A program made the position numbers and the translations under genes. A DNA stretch of 64,000 bases from UBA3700 sp964478025. Lineage in GTDB: Bacteria; Bacillota; Clostridia; Christensenellales; UBA3700. The notes below the pieces were generated by a model, which was given only the letters and a program-made list of their open reading frames with translations, had not been told where the DNA came from and made no database searches. Shown one piece after another: positions 18,999-27,898 of this stretch (position 1 is its first letter; each line of letters opens with the position of its first letter). The stretch is taken from NCBI GenBank assembly GCA_964478025.1, contig CAYZGK010000002.1, positions 1-64,000 of the forward strand, given 5' to 3'.

Positions 18999-19012
18999 AC
19001 AACATATGTTGT
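18999..19012. promoter_or_regulatory. 14-bp palindrome upstream of spoVG
   Basis: ACAACATATGTTGT is a perfect palindrome about 110 bases before the spoVG start. It could be an operator. The rest of 18898-19122 is AT-rich, with a TATAAT -10-like hexamer at 19084-19089 but no good -35. Confidence 0.45.
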
Positions 19013-19122
19013 CTAACACTATTTATTTTTAAAATTACACCTAAATTTTACATAAAATTCTTTTAATACTGTTAAATTTACTTTATAATGCTAATAAAGT
19101 TAGACCATAAAGGAATTAAAAT

Positions 19123-19398
19123 ATGATCAAAATAACAAACACAAGTATAAGATTAATTACACATTCTGAAACAGGAAAATTAAAAGCTGTTGCCACAATT
19201 ATAATTGACGACTCATTTGCTATTCATGATATAAAGTTAATTGATGGAAAAGATGGAATTTTTGTAGCAATGCCTTCTAGAAAAAGTCACGAAGGATATT
19301 TTAAAGATATTGCCCATCCACTTAGCAGCGAAGTTAGAAACTATGTTTGCACTACAATTTTAGATGCTTATAAACACTTTGTTTCTAATACAAAATAG
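19123..19398 (+). CDS. spoVG: SpoVG family regulator
   Basis: The 91-residue protein matches SpoVG throughout: an N-terminal strand pair, IIIDDSFAIHDIKLIDGKDG, then FVAMPSRKSHEGYFKDIAHP. SpoVG proteins are small dimeric regulators that bind DNA or RNA and affect septation, sporulation, envelope and virulence genes. AAGGAATTAAAAT precedes the ATG. It is monocistronic. The C-terminus is short, without the long helical tail of some homologues. Confidence 0.93.
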   Translation: MIKITNTSIRLITHSETGKLKAVATIIIDDSFAIHDIKLIDGKDGIFVAMPSRKSHEGYFKDIAHPLSSEVRNYVCTTILDAYKHFVSNTK

Positions 19399-19440
19399 TC
19401 TTTATATATTTTTTCTATAAATTATTTTACCTTTCAAAAA

Positions 19441-19470
19441 TATAGAGGCCTTTTTTTGGTCTCTATATTT
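19441..19470 (-). terminator. Hairpin between convergent spoVG and acyl-ligase genes
   Basis: TATAGAG...CTCTATA with an inner GGCC/GGTC part forms a stem directly after the ligase stop. On the minus strand it is followed by five Ts. It may also serve spoVG from the other side. Confidence 0.6.
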
Positions 19471-21064
19471 ACAATAACTTTTTAAAATCCACCTTTCCAA
19501 TTTGATTTAATGGCATTTTATTTATTTTAACAATTTCCTTTGGAGTTGAATATTTTAATTCACTACCATTTATTTTATTTAAAATTTCATTTTTTAATTC
19601 TTGAGTTAACTCTTCCCCTGTCTTTAGTTCTACATACAACCTAATTTGAGGCTTTCCTTGCTCATAAAAACAAACTGCGCAAGAAATATTAACCTTATCA
19701 ATTTTATTTACTATATTTTCTATTTCTTGAGGAAATACATTGTTTCCAGATATTTTTATAAGTCTTTTCTCTCTATCTACAAAAAATACATTATTATCTT
19801 TATCCATATATCCCATATCGCCCGTATTAAAATATTTTTCGCCTTCAATATAGGTAAAGACATCATTATTTTCTTTAAAGTAACCTTTCATCATAGAATT
19901 TGTAGATATATATAGATTTCCAATTTCATTTACTTTAAGCCTATTTTTATTTTCATCAAGAACAATAAACTTTGAACCTGGAAGTGGTTTCCCTATGGAT
20001 CCTTCTTTATATGAATGTTGAAGATTAATTAAACATACACCACACTCTGTTAATCCATATCCTTCGGCAATTTTTAAATTTGAGCCGTATTTTTTGCATC
20101 TATTTTCAAAATTTTGTTTAACATCATCAGGAAGTTTATCCCCACCACAAAAAACATCTACAATTTTGTTTAAGCACTTCCCTTTGAATAAAATATTCTT
20201 AGATAATTTTCTTAACATATTAGGAACACATGGAATAATAGATACAGGCTTAATGTGCATAAGAAATGCTACATAAGTTGGATTAAACTTTGGCACTAAT
20301 ATTGATTGAGTTCCATAGCAAAGTGATGTATGCACGCAAACTCCAAGACCAAATGTATGAAATATCGGAAGAGCCATAAGCATGCCTTGTTTATCCGTTG
20401 TTTGAACGCCTCCATATGCAGCATTTATTAAATTATCTGCAACATGGTTATAAGCTTCATTTGTTAAAACTGAAGTTTTTGACTCTCCTGTTGTTCCTGA
20501 GGAGTGCATATAAATTGCAACATCATCCCCGTTCGTCTCTACACTTTTTCCATCGCATTTTTTAATACTTGAATATTTTATAAGCTTATTTGAATATTTT
20601 ATTCCTTTTTTATATTTTCTTGTCCAAAGAGCATAAAAAGGAACAAAGGGCTTTAGTAAGTAATCTAGTGCACTACATAGAATAACAGGTGTATCTATAT
20701 CTTTAAATATAGGGTAATTGTTATAAAATTCATCAAACATAATAAAGCATTTAGGCTTCATTTCATTATTTATTTTTTGCAATGTTTCATTCTTAACAAG
20801 TGGATGTAAAAGATTTGCAATAGCACCTATTTTATTTACCGCATAAAAAGATATAATGGCATTTGGAATATTACCTAAACAAATTACAACATTATCCCCT
20901 TTTTCGACTCCAAGATGTTGCAAAAAACTAGATATTTTTTCAACTTCATCAATAAAGGTTTTTCTTTTAATATCTCTACCATAGAAACTAATCATCTTAT
21001 TTTTATCACTTAAATAAGATGATCTATTTATCATATAGTTGTACATAGATTGATTAAAATCCAT
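19469..21064 (-). CDS. Acyl-CoA synthetase / AMP-dependent ligase
   Basis: This 531-residue ANL-superfamily enzyme activates a carboxylic acid with ATP. Visible motifs are the P-loop YMHSSGTTGESK (near residue 190), IAEGYGLTECGVC, YFNTGDMGYMDKDNN with the ribose-binding Asp, and the C-terminal lysine region (LNQIGKVDFKKLL). Its layout is closest to long-chain fatty-acyl-CoA ligases. Its ATG shares a base with the stop of the upstream PAP2 gene (TAATG), so the two are coupled. Together they suggest lipid remodelling or reuse of fatty acids. The acyl substrate is not known. Confidence 0.85.
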   Translation of the reverse strand: MDFNQSMYNYMINRSSYLSDKNKMISFYGRDIKRKTFIDEVEKISSFLQHLGVEKGDNVVICLGNIPNAIISFYAVNKIGAIANLLHPLVKNETLQKINNEMKPKCFIMFDEFYNNYPIFKDIDTPVILCSALDYLLKPFVPFYALWTRKYKKGIKYSNKLIKYSSIKKCDGKSVETNGDDVAIYMHSSGTTGESKTSVLTNEAYNHVADNLINAAYGGVQTTDKQGMLMALPIFHTFGLGVCVHTSLCYGTQSILVPKFNPTYVAFLMHIKPVSIIPCVPNMLRKLSKNILFKGKCLNKIVDVFCGGDKLPDDVKQNFENRCKKYGSNLKIAEGYGLTECGVCLINLQHSYKEGSIGKPLPGSKFIVLDENKNRLKVNEIGNLYISTNSMMKGYFKENNDVFTYIEGEKYFNTGDMGYMDKDNNVFFVDREKRLIKISGNNVFPQEIENIVNKIDKVNISCAVCFYEQGKPQIRLYVELKTGEELTQELKNEILNKINGSELKYSTPKEIVKINKMPLNQIGKVDFKKLL

Positions 21065-21930
21065 TATAATTTTTCTAAAAAACTCCCTTTATTTATCTCT
21101 TTGTTATTATTAAATCCAAATAAAACATACAAAACAACTTTTGATGTTATATATGAAATTAATGCTCCAATTACAACATCGCTTAAGAAATGTTTTCCCA
21201 TCGAAATACGTGACAACATTACACAAATTGTAAATACAAATACAATTGTATCAAAAAGCCACTTTCTATTTTCAAACAATTTAATTTTAGAAAGCAATGG
21301 GTAGCACGCAATCAAAGCCAACGCAGATGCAACATGTCCTGATGGCATAGAATCTCCACCTACTCCTTTTTCGTACCAATTAGTAAAAGAGCCGTGCTTT
21401 ACAAGTAAATCTTCAAATCTTGTTCTATCTATTACCTTTTTAAGTAAAAAACTAATTATTACAACAATTACAAGAACTATAAGAATTGCTATATATGCTT
21501 TTTTATTAGAAGTTATAACTTCTTTATCTCCTTTATTTAAAAAATACGCAAGTACGAAAAATACAATTAATCCAACAATACCTGCAATTAAATACTTTAT
21601 AATGTCATTTTTAACTACGGTTTCAACAAAGTCTTCAAGCATTAAAGCCCCGCATACAAGTCCACCTAAAACATAAATACACATCATAATATATTTATTT
21701 ACTTTATTTTCCTTTTGCATTGCTAAAACAAACAAACAAGCACAAGAATAAAGTCCACAAAAGTAAGTTGGCATTTTTGCTATAACCGCAACAAAATAAT
21801 TTATCCAATTATTATTTAAATACAAAGTATCTGACACTCTAAAATCAAATTTTGTAGCCACTATAAGTAAGCCACCTAGTATTGCTACAACCAAAACATC
21901 TTCAATCAAACTTCTTATTTTTGCATTCAT
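21064..21930 (-). CDS. PAP2-family membrane phosphatase, coupled to the acyl ligase
   Basis: The three PAP2 motifs are present: KKVIDRTR, SMPSGHVASA and SRISMGKHFLSD. About seven membrane segments surround them. I start it at the ATG at 21930, which has GTGAGG 5 bases upstream; a longer frame to 21966 reaches the promoter-like region (TATAAT on the minus strand at about 21948-21953). The product has 288 residues and is only distantly similar to the PAP2 protein at 7365-8384. The stop overlaps the start of the acyl ligase gene. Confidence 0.82.
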   Translation of the reverse strand: MNAKIRSLIEDVLVVAILGGLLIVATKFDFRVSDTLYLNNNWINYFVAVIAKMPTYFCGLYSCACLFVLAMQKENKVNKYIMMCIYVLGGLVCGALMLEDFVETVVKNDIIKYLIAGIVGLIVFFVLAYFLNKGDKEVITSNKKAYIAILIVLVIVVIISFLLKKVIDRTRFEDLLVKHGSFTNWYEKGVGGDSMPSGHVASALALIACYPLLSKIKLFENRKWLFDTIVFVFTICVMLSRISMGKHFLSDVVIGALISYITSKVVLYVLFGFNNNKEINKGSFLEKL

Positions 21931-21983
21931 AAGAACCTCACTATTTGAATTATACCATAATAACATAATCTTTATATACGAAA

Positions 21984-22012
21984 AAAATAACCAGTTTAAA
22001 CTGGCTATTTTC
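21984..22012 (-). terminator. Bidirectional hairpin upstream of the PAP2 gene
   Basis: CCAGTTTAAACTGG within AAATAA/CTATTT arms is followed by a T-rich tract on the minus strand. It probably insulates the PAP2-ligase pair. The stretch from here to 22136 holds no supported gene. Confidence 0.6.
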
Positions 22013-22136
22013 TTTTTGGAGTTTATTATGAAAAATTTAAATCTATTCTATAAGCACATACCTCTTTTTCTTTAGTGATTAAATAATAAATCACAAAACT
22101 AAATTGTACTTAAATGGTAGCTAAAGTTTAATTAAA

Positions 22137-22164
22137 AAACGACCACAACAAGTGTGGTCGTCAA
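22137..22164 (-). terminator. Terminator after the acidic anchored protein
   Basis: An ACGACCACA/TGTGGTCGT stem with a short loop is followed by six Ts on the minus strand, 24 bases after the stop. Confidence 0.88.
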
Positions 22165-22187
22165 AATTTATACTTTTAGTTATCTTA

Positions 22188-23480
22188 TTAGAATGCCATA
22201 ACTCTTTCATCAAAATTAAATACTACTGGATCATGGTCTGCTTTAGAAGCATTAATGTAATATTTAACTTCTTCTGAACTATCAAAAGAGAACTCATTCA
22301 TACAGTTATTTGTAATAACCATATCTAGACTACCAATTAATGGAACTCCTGTCACATTCATTTTATATGATTCATTTACTAACATATATTTAATAAAGCC
22401 ATTTTCATAAACACAAAACTCTAGTTCTAATTGTGTAAAATCTAGTCCTACTACAGTAAATCCCATATTAGAGCTTAATTGATATTTCATAACTTCAACA
22501 TAATCAGCAACTGCTTTTTCTTTATCTGGCTTAACCGTAAAGTAATAACAACCACTTTCTTTATCATATGTTACTTCATCATCATAATTAGATATTGTAT
22601 CCTTATTTACATTATAAGACCAAATCTTTGTAAAATCTGTAGATGTAGCAGAAATAAAATCAGCCATTGTGGAATACTCAACTTTATCATTCCAACCTTT
22701 AGCAGCTGTTATATATGCCGAATCACCACCTAAAATTTGATAATTTACTTCCTCTTCTGGAATTTCATACTTTTTTACACCAGTAGCCTTTTTGTATGTA
22801 ACATTGTCACCGGTTGAATAATACTCTTCATACATATCTGTAATACCAAATGATTTAGAATTTACATAATAATTAGAGCCAATAGAATTTGTTGAATCTT
22901 CTGCATCACCCTTGCCTATTCTTACTTTAAAACTTTGAACAGCTTGACTAACATCAAGTCCAATAACAGTAGTAACTACACCTCCATTATTACAAACTTG
23001 AGCTACATAATCTGCATTATAGTAATTATCTACAACAGCTAAACACATTTCTCCTGCTGTCATTTTACTATTTATAGCAGTATGAGCTGTAGCTGTTGGA
23101 ACTTTTGTTCCAAGTGCACCTGTATATGCTTGAGCTGCATTTGCCTCAATAGTTTTACTGCCACCAAAAATTTTAATACCTAATCCAAATTGTAATACAA
23201 GTATAGCGATTAAAACAACAGCAACTATAGAACCTAATGTAATACCTGTTATTGCACCTGCACCTAATTTTTTCTTTGATTTCTTTTGATTGGATTTTAA
23301 ACCTTTTCCAGATGGAGCATCAACCATTGCATAATCTGCATCGTCGTCCTCTTCATCTTGAACTTCAGCTACATCATCAACATCGTCAATAACATCATCA
23401 TCTACGATTTCATCATCAACTACATCATCAACAATTTCGTCATCAATTTCGATATCTTCGATTTCGTCTTTCTTTTTCAT
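22188..23480 (-). CDS. Membrane-anchored extracytoplasmic protein with acidic cytoplasmic tail
   Basis: This 430-residue protein has an odd N-terminus: residues about 4-50 are almost all Asp, Glu, Val and Ile. A Lys-rich stretch (KSNQKKSKKK) comes next, then one membrane helix at about 76-100. By the positive-inside rule the acidic tail lies in the cytoplasm and residues 105-430 lie outside. The outer part is mixed strand-rich sequence with many Tyr, Thr and Asn, one Cys pair region and no motif I recognise. It is a single gene with a strong terminator. It may be a surface sensor or cell-wall protein; this is inference only. Confidence 0.7.
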   Translation of the reverse strand: MKKKDEIEDIEIDDEIVDDVVDDEIVDDDVIDDVDDVAEVQDEEDDDADYAMVDAPSGKGLKSNQKKSKKKLGAGAITGITLGSIVAVVLIAILVLQFGLGIKIFGGSKTIEANAAQAYTGALGTKVPTATAHTAINSKMTAGEMCLAVVDNYYNADYVAQVCNNGGVVTTVIGLDVSQAVQSFKVRIGKGDAEDSTNSIGSNYYVNSKSFGITDMYEEYYSTGDNVTYKKATGVKKYEIPEEEVNYQILGGDSAYITAAKGWNDKVEYSTMADFISATSTDFTKIWSYNVNKDTISNYDDEVTYDKESGCYYFTVKPDKEKAVADYVEVMKYQLSSNMGFTVVGLDFTQLELEFCVYENGFIKYMLVNESYKMNVTGVPLIGSLDMVITNNCMNEFSFDSSEEVKYYINASKADHDPVVFNFDERVMAF

Positions 23481-23594
23481 AATAACTTCTCCTAATTTTT
23501 TAATACATTTATAATTTTAAGATATATATACTTTCTTTGCAAGTAAAAAATCTTAACCTAAACTTTTCACAAAATTTACAAAATCTCAATTTGT

Positions 23595-23624
23595 TTGATT
23601 TTTCAAGCCAATATGTTATATAGT
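23595..23624 (+). promoter_or_regulatory. Promoter of the DegV gene
   Basis: TTGATT (23595-23600) and TATAGT (23619-23624) are 18 bases apart and lie 24 bases before the chosen start codon. Confidence 0.55.
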
Positions 23625-23648
23625 ATAGATGTATTATGTGAGGTGTTT

Positions 23649-24539
23649 ATGATTATAATTTCAACAGAAGCAACTGCTGACTGTCCTGAATCTATCTTTC
23701 GCGATGATTTAAAAATTATTCCAATGGGATATACAGTTAATGGCATCGGCTATGATGGCATTAATGAAAAATTATCCCCTCATGAATTTTATGAGGCTGT
23801 TGCTAATGCAAAAACAAAATCTGATTTACCACAAACAACAATGGTTACAGAATATACTGCAACTGAGTTTTTTGAAAATCTATTAAAGCAAGGCCACGAT
23901 ATAATTCATATTGGTTTTTCTTCTCATTTATCTGGTACATTCGAGCAAGAAACTAAGGCAGTAAACGCATTAAAAGAAAAATACCCTGAAAGAAAGATAA
24001 CTTTAATAGATTCTTTCTCTGCATGTTTTGGCGAGGGTTTAATTGCCTATTATGCACTACAAAAGAAAGATGAAGGTGCATCATACGAAGAGATCGTTGA
24101 GTATACTAAAAGCATTATTCAAAATTCAAATGCTATATTTGTAATTGATGATTTAATGCATCTATGTAGAACTGGAAGAGCTGCAAAGTCTGAAGCTTAT
24201 CTTGGAACAGCATTCCATGTTAAACCAATTTTATATATTGCTAATGATGGATCTTTACAACCTTTTGCTAAAGAAATCTCTCAAAAGAAAGCATTAAAGA
24301 CAATGCTTAAAGTTTTTGAAAATAATGCATGGTCTCCTGAAAAAACTAAACTTATAGGAATTGGACATGCTGATGATTTAGAAAGTGCTAACTTAGTTAT
24401 CGATTCTATAAAAGAAATGGGATATAAAAATGTTATACCTTTTGATGTAGGACCAGTTATAGGAACTCATGTAGGAAAAGGTATGATATGCATTATCTTT
24501 ATGGGTAACGAAAAAGATCAAACAATAAAAAATAGATAA
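23649..24539 (+). CDS. DegV family fatty-acid-binding protein
   Basis: The 296-residue protein shows the DegV pattern: IISTEATADCPESIF at the start, HIGFSSHLSGTFEQ around residue 90, the CRTGRAAKSEAYLG loop, and GPVIGTHVGKGM near the C-terminus. DegV/FakB proteins bind a fatty acid; FakB-type members present it to the FakA kinase. No fakA is in the window. I start at the ATG at 23649 because GAGGTG precedes it. A longer frame from 23595 would begin within the -35 of the promoter. Confidence 0.9.
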   Translation: MIIISTEATADCPESIFRDDLKIIPMGYTVNGIGYDGINEKLSPHEFYEAVANAKTKSDLPQTTMVTEYTATEFFENLLKQGHDIIHIGFSSHLSGTFEQETKAVNALKEKYPERKITLIDSFSACFGEGLIAYYALQKKDEGASYEEIVEYTKSIIQNSNAIFVIDDLMHLCRTGRAAKSEAYLGTAFHVKPILYIANDGSLQPFAKEISQKKALKTMLKVFENNAWSPEKTKLIGIGHADDLESANLVIDSIKEMGYKNVIPFDVGPVIGTHVGKGMICIIFMGNEKDQTIKNR

Positions 24540-24550
24540 TTATTTACTAC

Positions 24551-24591
24551 AAAAAAAACTCTGCATGAACAACTCATGCAGAGTTTTTTTT
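24551..24591. terminator. Bidirectional terminator between DegV and ATPase copy 2
   Basis: ACTCTGCATGA and TCATGCAGAGT form an 11-bp stem with A-run on one side and T-run on the other, so it can end both convergent genes. Confidence 0.92.
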
Positions 24592-24602
24592 GTAACTAAT
24601 TT

Positions 24603-26018
24603 TTATATTTCTCTTCCTATTAAATACAAGAAAGCTACTGCGGGAATTCTATATAATTTTGTGTTTTTTCTTTCACTAATTCCAAAATCATCAATGTTTT
24701 TTGTTATTACAAATTCCGGTGTATCCTTCATTCCAAAAACTACAATTCCATCACTATCTTTAATCGTTGAATTATTTCTATTTTTTGCCTCTATATATTG
24801 AATATCTACATTTTTTTCTTGAACAGCAATATCTATCTCTTGACCTTTATTATTTCTTATATAACCAACTCTATAAAGTTCATCATCTAAACTATCAAAA
24901 TAATCTCTTACGTGTTTGTAACTTAAAGTTTCCATTGCTGCAACAAACTCTGTTAAATTAGTTTCAATATCATTATTTCTTGTTACCGCACATCTTATTC
25001 CATTATCTAGAATATAAACTTTTCTTCTAGGTTTTAAAGGCTTTTTCCCTCCAACTTCTAATTGGTCTGAGATATAAATTAGATTTGCCTTTTCAAGTGC
25101 TGTTATATAGTTATTACAAGTTAGTCTATCTATATTTAATTCTTTAGATAACACTTCAGTATTTACAGTTGTTGATGTATTATAACAGAAAAATGTAAAC
25201 AAGTTTGTTAGTGCGTCAATATTTTTTATATCAAAGCTTCGTGTAATATCTTGTTTTATGGCTTTTGTAATTATTTGATCTCTTATAAGTTTACTTATAT
25301 AAGAAAAATCATCACTCTTTGAATACTCAGGAAAACCACCTATTTTCATATATTTAATCATTTCTGAATATAGACTTCCTAGTTTCATTATTATTGAAGA
25401 CTGCTCTTGTAAAGGTAAAGTATAAATTTTAAACACATCGAATTTTGGAACATCTACCTCTTTGCCATTTAATACACAAAATTCATAAAATGACATTGTA
25501 GGTATTTTTATTGTGTAAAATCTTCCAGCACCACTATCTACACTATCATTTTCTAAATCAACTGATGCAGAGCCTGTAATCATTACTCTAACGTCTTTAT
25601 TCAAATCAAAGAGTTTTTTTACATAGTTTTTCCATGATTTATCTTTTTGCGCTTCATCTATGAATAAGTAAAAATCATTTTTATCATAGATATACTTATT
25701 ATAAACATCTAGAGCTTCCTTAATAGAAATACCATCATTTGGAAACTCATCCAAGGTATAAAACAAAATTCTTTGAGGATTTATTCCTTTATTTAAAAGT
25801 TCATTAATTATTTGAAAGACAATGGTAGATTTACCAACACGTCTTGGTCCAGACAATACTGGAAATCTTCTTATTTGATTAAAAAAGACCTTTTGTACTC
25901 TATCAAACTCTTTCCTTTTAAATTCAGGAACTAGACTTTTATCTACTTTTCCTGTTACCCACCAAGAGTTTTGCTCCTTTAAGTTCTTTAAAATATCGCT
26001 TTCTTTCAACAAAGACAT
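24603..26018 (-). CDS. AAA ATPase with C-terminal DUF4143 (copy 2, longer subtype)
   Basis: This 471-residue protein has Walker A SGPRRVGKST near residue 56, Walker B FYLFIDEAQK near 115, and the sensor block VMITGSASVDL. A winged-helix-like segment (TEVLSKELNIDRLTCNNYI) leads into the C-terminal DUF4143 part with GQEIDIAVQEK and YIEAKNRN, again the Asp...Glu-x-Lys nuclease-like pattern. It is a different subtype from copies 1 and 3, with a longer N-terminal extension and only distant similarity. Two palindromes sit directly upstream of its promoter. Its role is unknown. Confidence 0.85.
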   Translation of the reverse strand: MSLLKESDILKNLKEQNSWWVTGKVDKSLVPEFKRKEFDRVQKVFFNQIRRFPVLSGPRRVGKSTIVFQIINELLNKGINPQRILFYTLDEFPNDGISIKEALDVYNKYIYDKNDFYLFIDEAQKDKSWKNYVKKLFDLNKDVRVMITGSASVDLENDSVDSGAGRFYTIKIPTMSFYEFCVLNGKEVDVPKFDVFKIYTLPLQEQSSIIMKLGSLYSEMIKYMKIGGFPEYSKSDDFSYISKLIRDQIITKAIKQDITRSFDIKNIDALTNLFTFFCYNTSTTVNTEVLSKELNIDRLTCNNYITALEKANLIYISDQLEVGGKKPLKPRRKVYILDNGIRCAVTRNNDIETNLTEFVAAMETLSYKHVRDYFDSLDDELYRVGYIRNNKGQEIDIAVQEKNVDIQYIEAKNRNNSTIKDSDGIVVFGMKDTPEFVITKNIDDFGISERKNTKLYRIPAVAFLYLIGREI

Positions 26019-26039
26019 ATCTAACCTACCTTTTAGCTT

Positions 26040-26068
26040 ATTTTATCACTAAAACAATTCATTGTCTA
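26040..26068 (-). promoter_or_regulatory. Promoter of ATPase copy 2
   Basis: Minus-strand -35 TAGACA (26063-26068) and -10 TAAAAT (26040-26045) are 17 bases apart. The first palindrome begins 7 bases upstream of the -35. Confidence 0.55.
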
Positions 26069-26075
26069 TAATTTT

Positions 26076-26124
26076 GTGGAGTCTACTCCACATTATTTAC
26101 AATATTTTGTGGAGTCTATTCCAC
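26076..26124. repeat. Two palindromic operators upstream of ATPase copy 2
   Basis: GTGGAGTCTACTCCAC (26076-26091) is a palindrome, repeated with one changed base at 26109-26124. The centres are 33 bp apart, about three helical turns. The flanks (ATTTT before, A-rich after) are also shared. This looks like a binding site pair for a dimeric protein. Confidence 0.8.
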
Positions 26125-26144
26125 ATAGTTTATGTTTTTCCAAT

Positions 26145-26178
26145 AAAAAAAGTGACACTTTAATAGCATCACTTTTAA
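26145..26178 (-). terminator. Terminator after ilvE
   Basis: AAAAGTGA/TCACTTTT with a 13-base loop (26148-26176) is followed by TTTTTTT on the minus strand. Confidence 0.85.
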
Positions 26179-26199
26179 TTTATTGTCTTTTATTTAGTA

Positions 26200-27261
26200 T
26201 TAGTTAACTTTTGTTACCCAACCAAATGGATCTGGTTTTGTTCTATTTTGGATACCAGTAATTTCGTCATATAAGAATTGAGTAATTTTACCCATCTTTT
26301 GATCGTTAATTATAATATCTTTTCCTTTATATCCAAGAACGCCAACTGGAGAAATAACAGCTGCTGTACCAGAACCAAAGGCTTCATTTAATCTACCCTC
26401 ATTTGCAGCTTTAATAACTTCATCCATAGAAATTCTTCTTTCTTCAACAGGCATATTGTGAGCCTTTAATACTTGGATACATGAATTTCTTGTAATACCT
26501 GGCAAAATTGATCCTACAAGAGCTGGAGTTACAACAACACCATCAATAACGAAGAACATATTCATAGAACCAACTTCTTCTACATATTTGTGTTCAGCTG
26601 CATCTAACCATAGACATTGATCATAACCTAATGAATTAGCTTTTTCACCACCCATTAATGAACAAGCATAGTTACCTGCACATTTAGCTTCACCTGTACC
26701 ACCAATAGTTGCACGTGTATAATAATCTTCAACTAAAATCTTTGTTGGCTCTAATCCATGAGCATAGTATGAACCAACTGGAGATAGAATAATAAAGAAC
26801 TTATAAATCTTTGAAGCATGAACTCCTAATTGTTCTTGATCAGCAATCAATGTTGGTCTAATGTATAAAGCAGTACCTGGAGCTGTAGGAATCCAACTTT
26901 CTTCAAGTTTTAATAAATCAAATAATGCAGCCTTTACTTTTGCTGAATCAAATTCAGGCATACACATTCTCTTTGCAGAATTATTCATTCTTATAAAGTT
27001 GTCATCAATTCTAAATACTGTAATTTCACCTTTATCGTTCTTATATGCTTTAGCTCCTTCAAAAATAGCTTGAGCATAATGTAAAACGTTTGATGCTGGT
27101 GACATTGCAAATGGTTGGAAAGGAACAATTTCAGGTTCTCCCCATGCACCATTCTTGTATTCCATAAGAAGCATGTGATCTGTGAAATACTTACCAAATC
27201 CTAGTTTAGTAAAATCTGGCTTTTCTTTACGTTGTTTAACTAATGTTGTTTTTGTTGCCAT
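26200..27261 (-). CDS. ilvE: Branched-chain amino acid aminotransferase
   Basis: This 353-residue class IV PLP aminotransferase moves the amino group between branched-chain amino acids and 2-oxoglutarate. The PLP lysine is in GGTGEAKCAGNYACSLMGG (near residue 197), followed by the EVGSMNMFFV and VGSILPGITRNS blocks. The length and the N-terminus (FTKLGFGKYFTDHMLLMEY) match the BCAT group shared with eukaryotes. It starts one base after yigZ and is the last gene of the tyrS-yigZ-ilvE unit. Confidence 0.95.
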   Translation of the reverse strand: MATKTTLVKQRKEKPDFTKLGFGKYFTDHMLLMEYKNGAWGEPEIVPFQPFAMSPASNVLHYAQAIFEGAKAYKNDKGEITVFRIDDNFIRMNNSAKRMCMPEFDSAKVKAALFDLLKLEESWIPTAPGTALYIRPTLIADQEQLGVHASKIYKFFIILSPVGSYYAHGLEPTKILVEDYYTRATIGGTGEAKCAGNYACSLMGGEKANSLGYDQCLWLDAAEHKYVEEVGSMNMFFVIDGVVVTPALVGSILPGITRNSCIQVLKAHNMPVEERRISMDEVIKAANEGRLNEAFGSGTAAVISPVGVLGYKGKDIIINDQKMGKITQFLYDEITGIQNRTKPDPFGWVTKVN

Positions 27262-27262
27262 T

Positions 27263-27898
27263 TTATTTCGCCTCTTTTATAAATTTATTGTATTTTGTTT
27301 CTAATATTTCAATTTGTGCTTGTCCATTTGATTTATCTATTACTGCCTTTTTGCATTCTTCTACATCTTCTTTTGGAAGAATTGCCTTTACAGTAATTTT
27401 ATCTAAATATTCAATGTCTTGCACTTGGCCATTATAGTTTTCAATTATCTCTTGTATTTTTTTATACGTAGAATAATCCGTATGTACTACAAAACCATTA
27501 CTCTCTTTATACTCCACTATTTTAGCCTTGTCAATAGCACTAGCTACACAAGATGAATATGCACCCACTAGGCCACTTGCACCTAACTTTATGCCACCAA
27601 AATATCTAGTAACAACAGCAAGTGTCATATAAACCTTTCTCTTCTTTAAAACCTCAAGTATTGGAACTCCTGCTGTGCCTTGAGGCTCACCATCATCAGA
27701 AAATTTTTGTTCCAATGCATTTTGAGAAGATATAAATGCATAGCAATTATGCGTAGCATCAGAGTATTTCTTTTTTATTATGTTAAGTTTCTCTATAGCA
27801 TCTTCTTGTGAACTAATAGGTGTTAGTGTTGTGATAAACTTTGACTTACTTATCACTATTAGTTCTTCAAAAGTTTCATCTACTGCTAAATAATTCAT
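27263..27898 (-). CDS. yigZ: YigZ/IMPACT family protein
   Basis: The 211-residue protein has the UPF0029 N-terminal domain (SKSKFITTLTPIS, DATHNCYAFI, SDDGEPQGTAGVPILEVL, TRYFGGIKLGASGLVGAY) and a ferredoxin-like C-terminal domain. YigZ proteins are linked to translation control by analogy with eukaryotic IMPACT, but the bacterial role is not firmly known. Its ATG overlaps the tyrS stop by one base, which couples it to a translation gene. Confidence 0.9.
   Translation of the reverse strand: MNYLAVDETFEELIVISKSKFITTLTPISSQEDAIEKLNIIKKKYSDATHNCYAFISSQNALEQKFSDDGEPQGTAGVPILEVLKKRKVYMTLAVVTRYFGGIKLGASGLVGAYSSCVASAIDKAKIVEYKESNGFVVHTDYSTYKKIQEIIENYNGQVQDIEYLDKITVKAILPKEDVEECKKAVIDKSNGQAQIEILETKYNKFIKEAK

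Noticed and set aside
22028..22075. A 15-codon plus-strand frame with a GGAG site and ATG
   Set aside because: It is too short, matches nothing known, and lies between two terminators. A chance match in AT-rich DNA is more likely.
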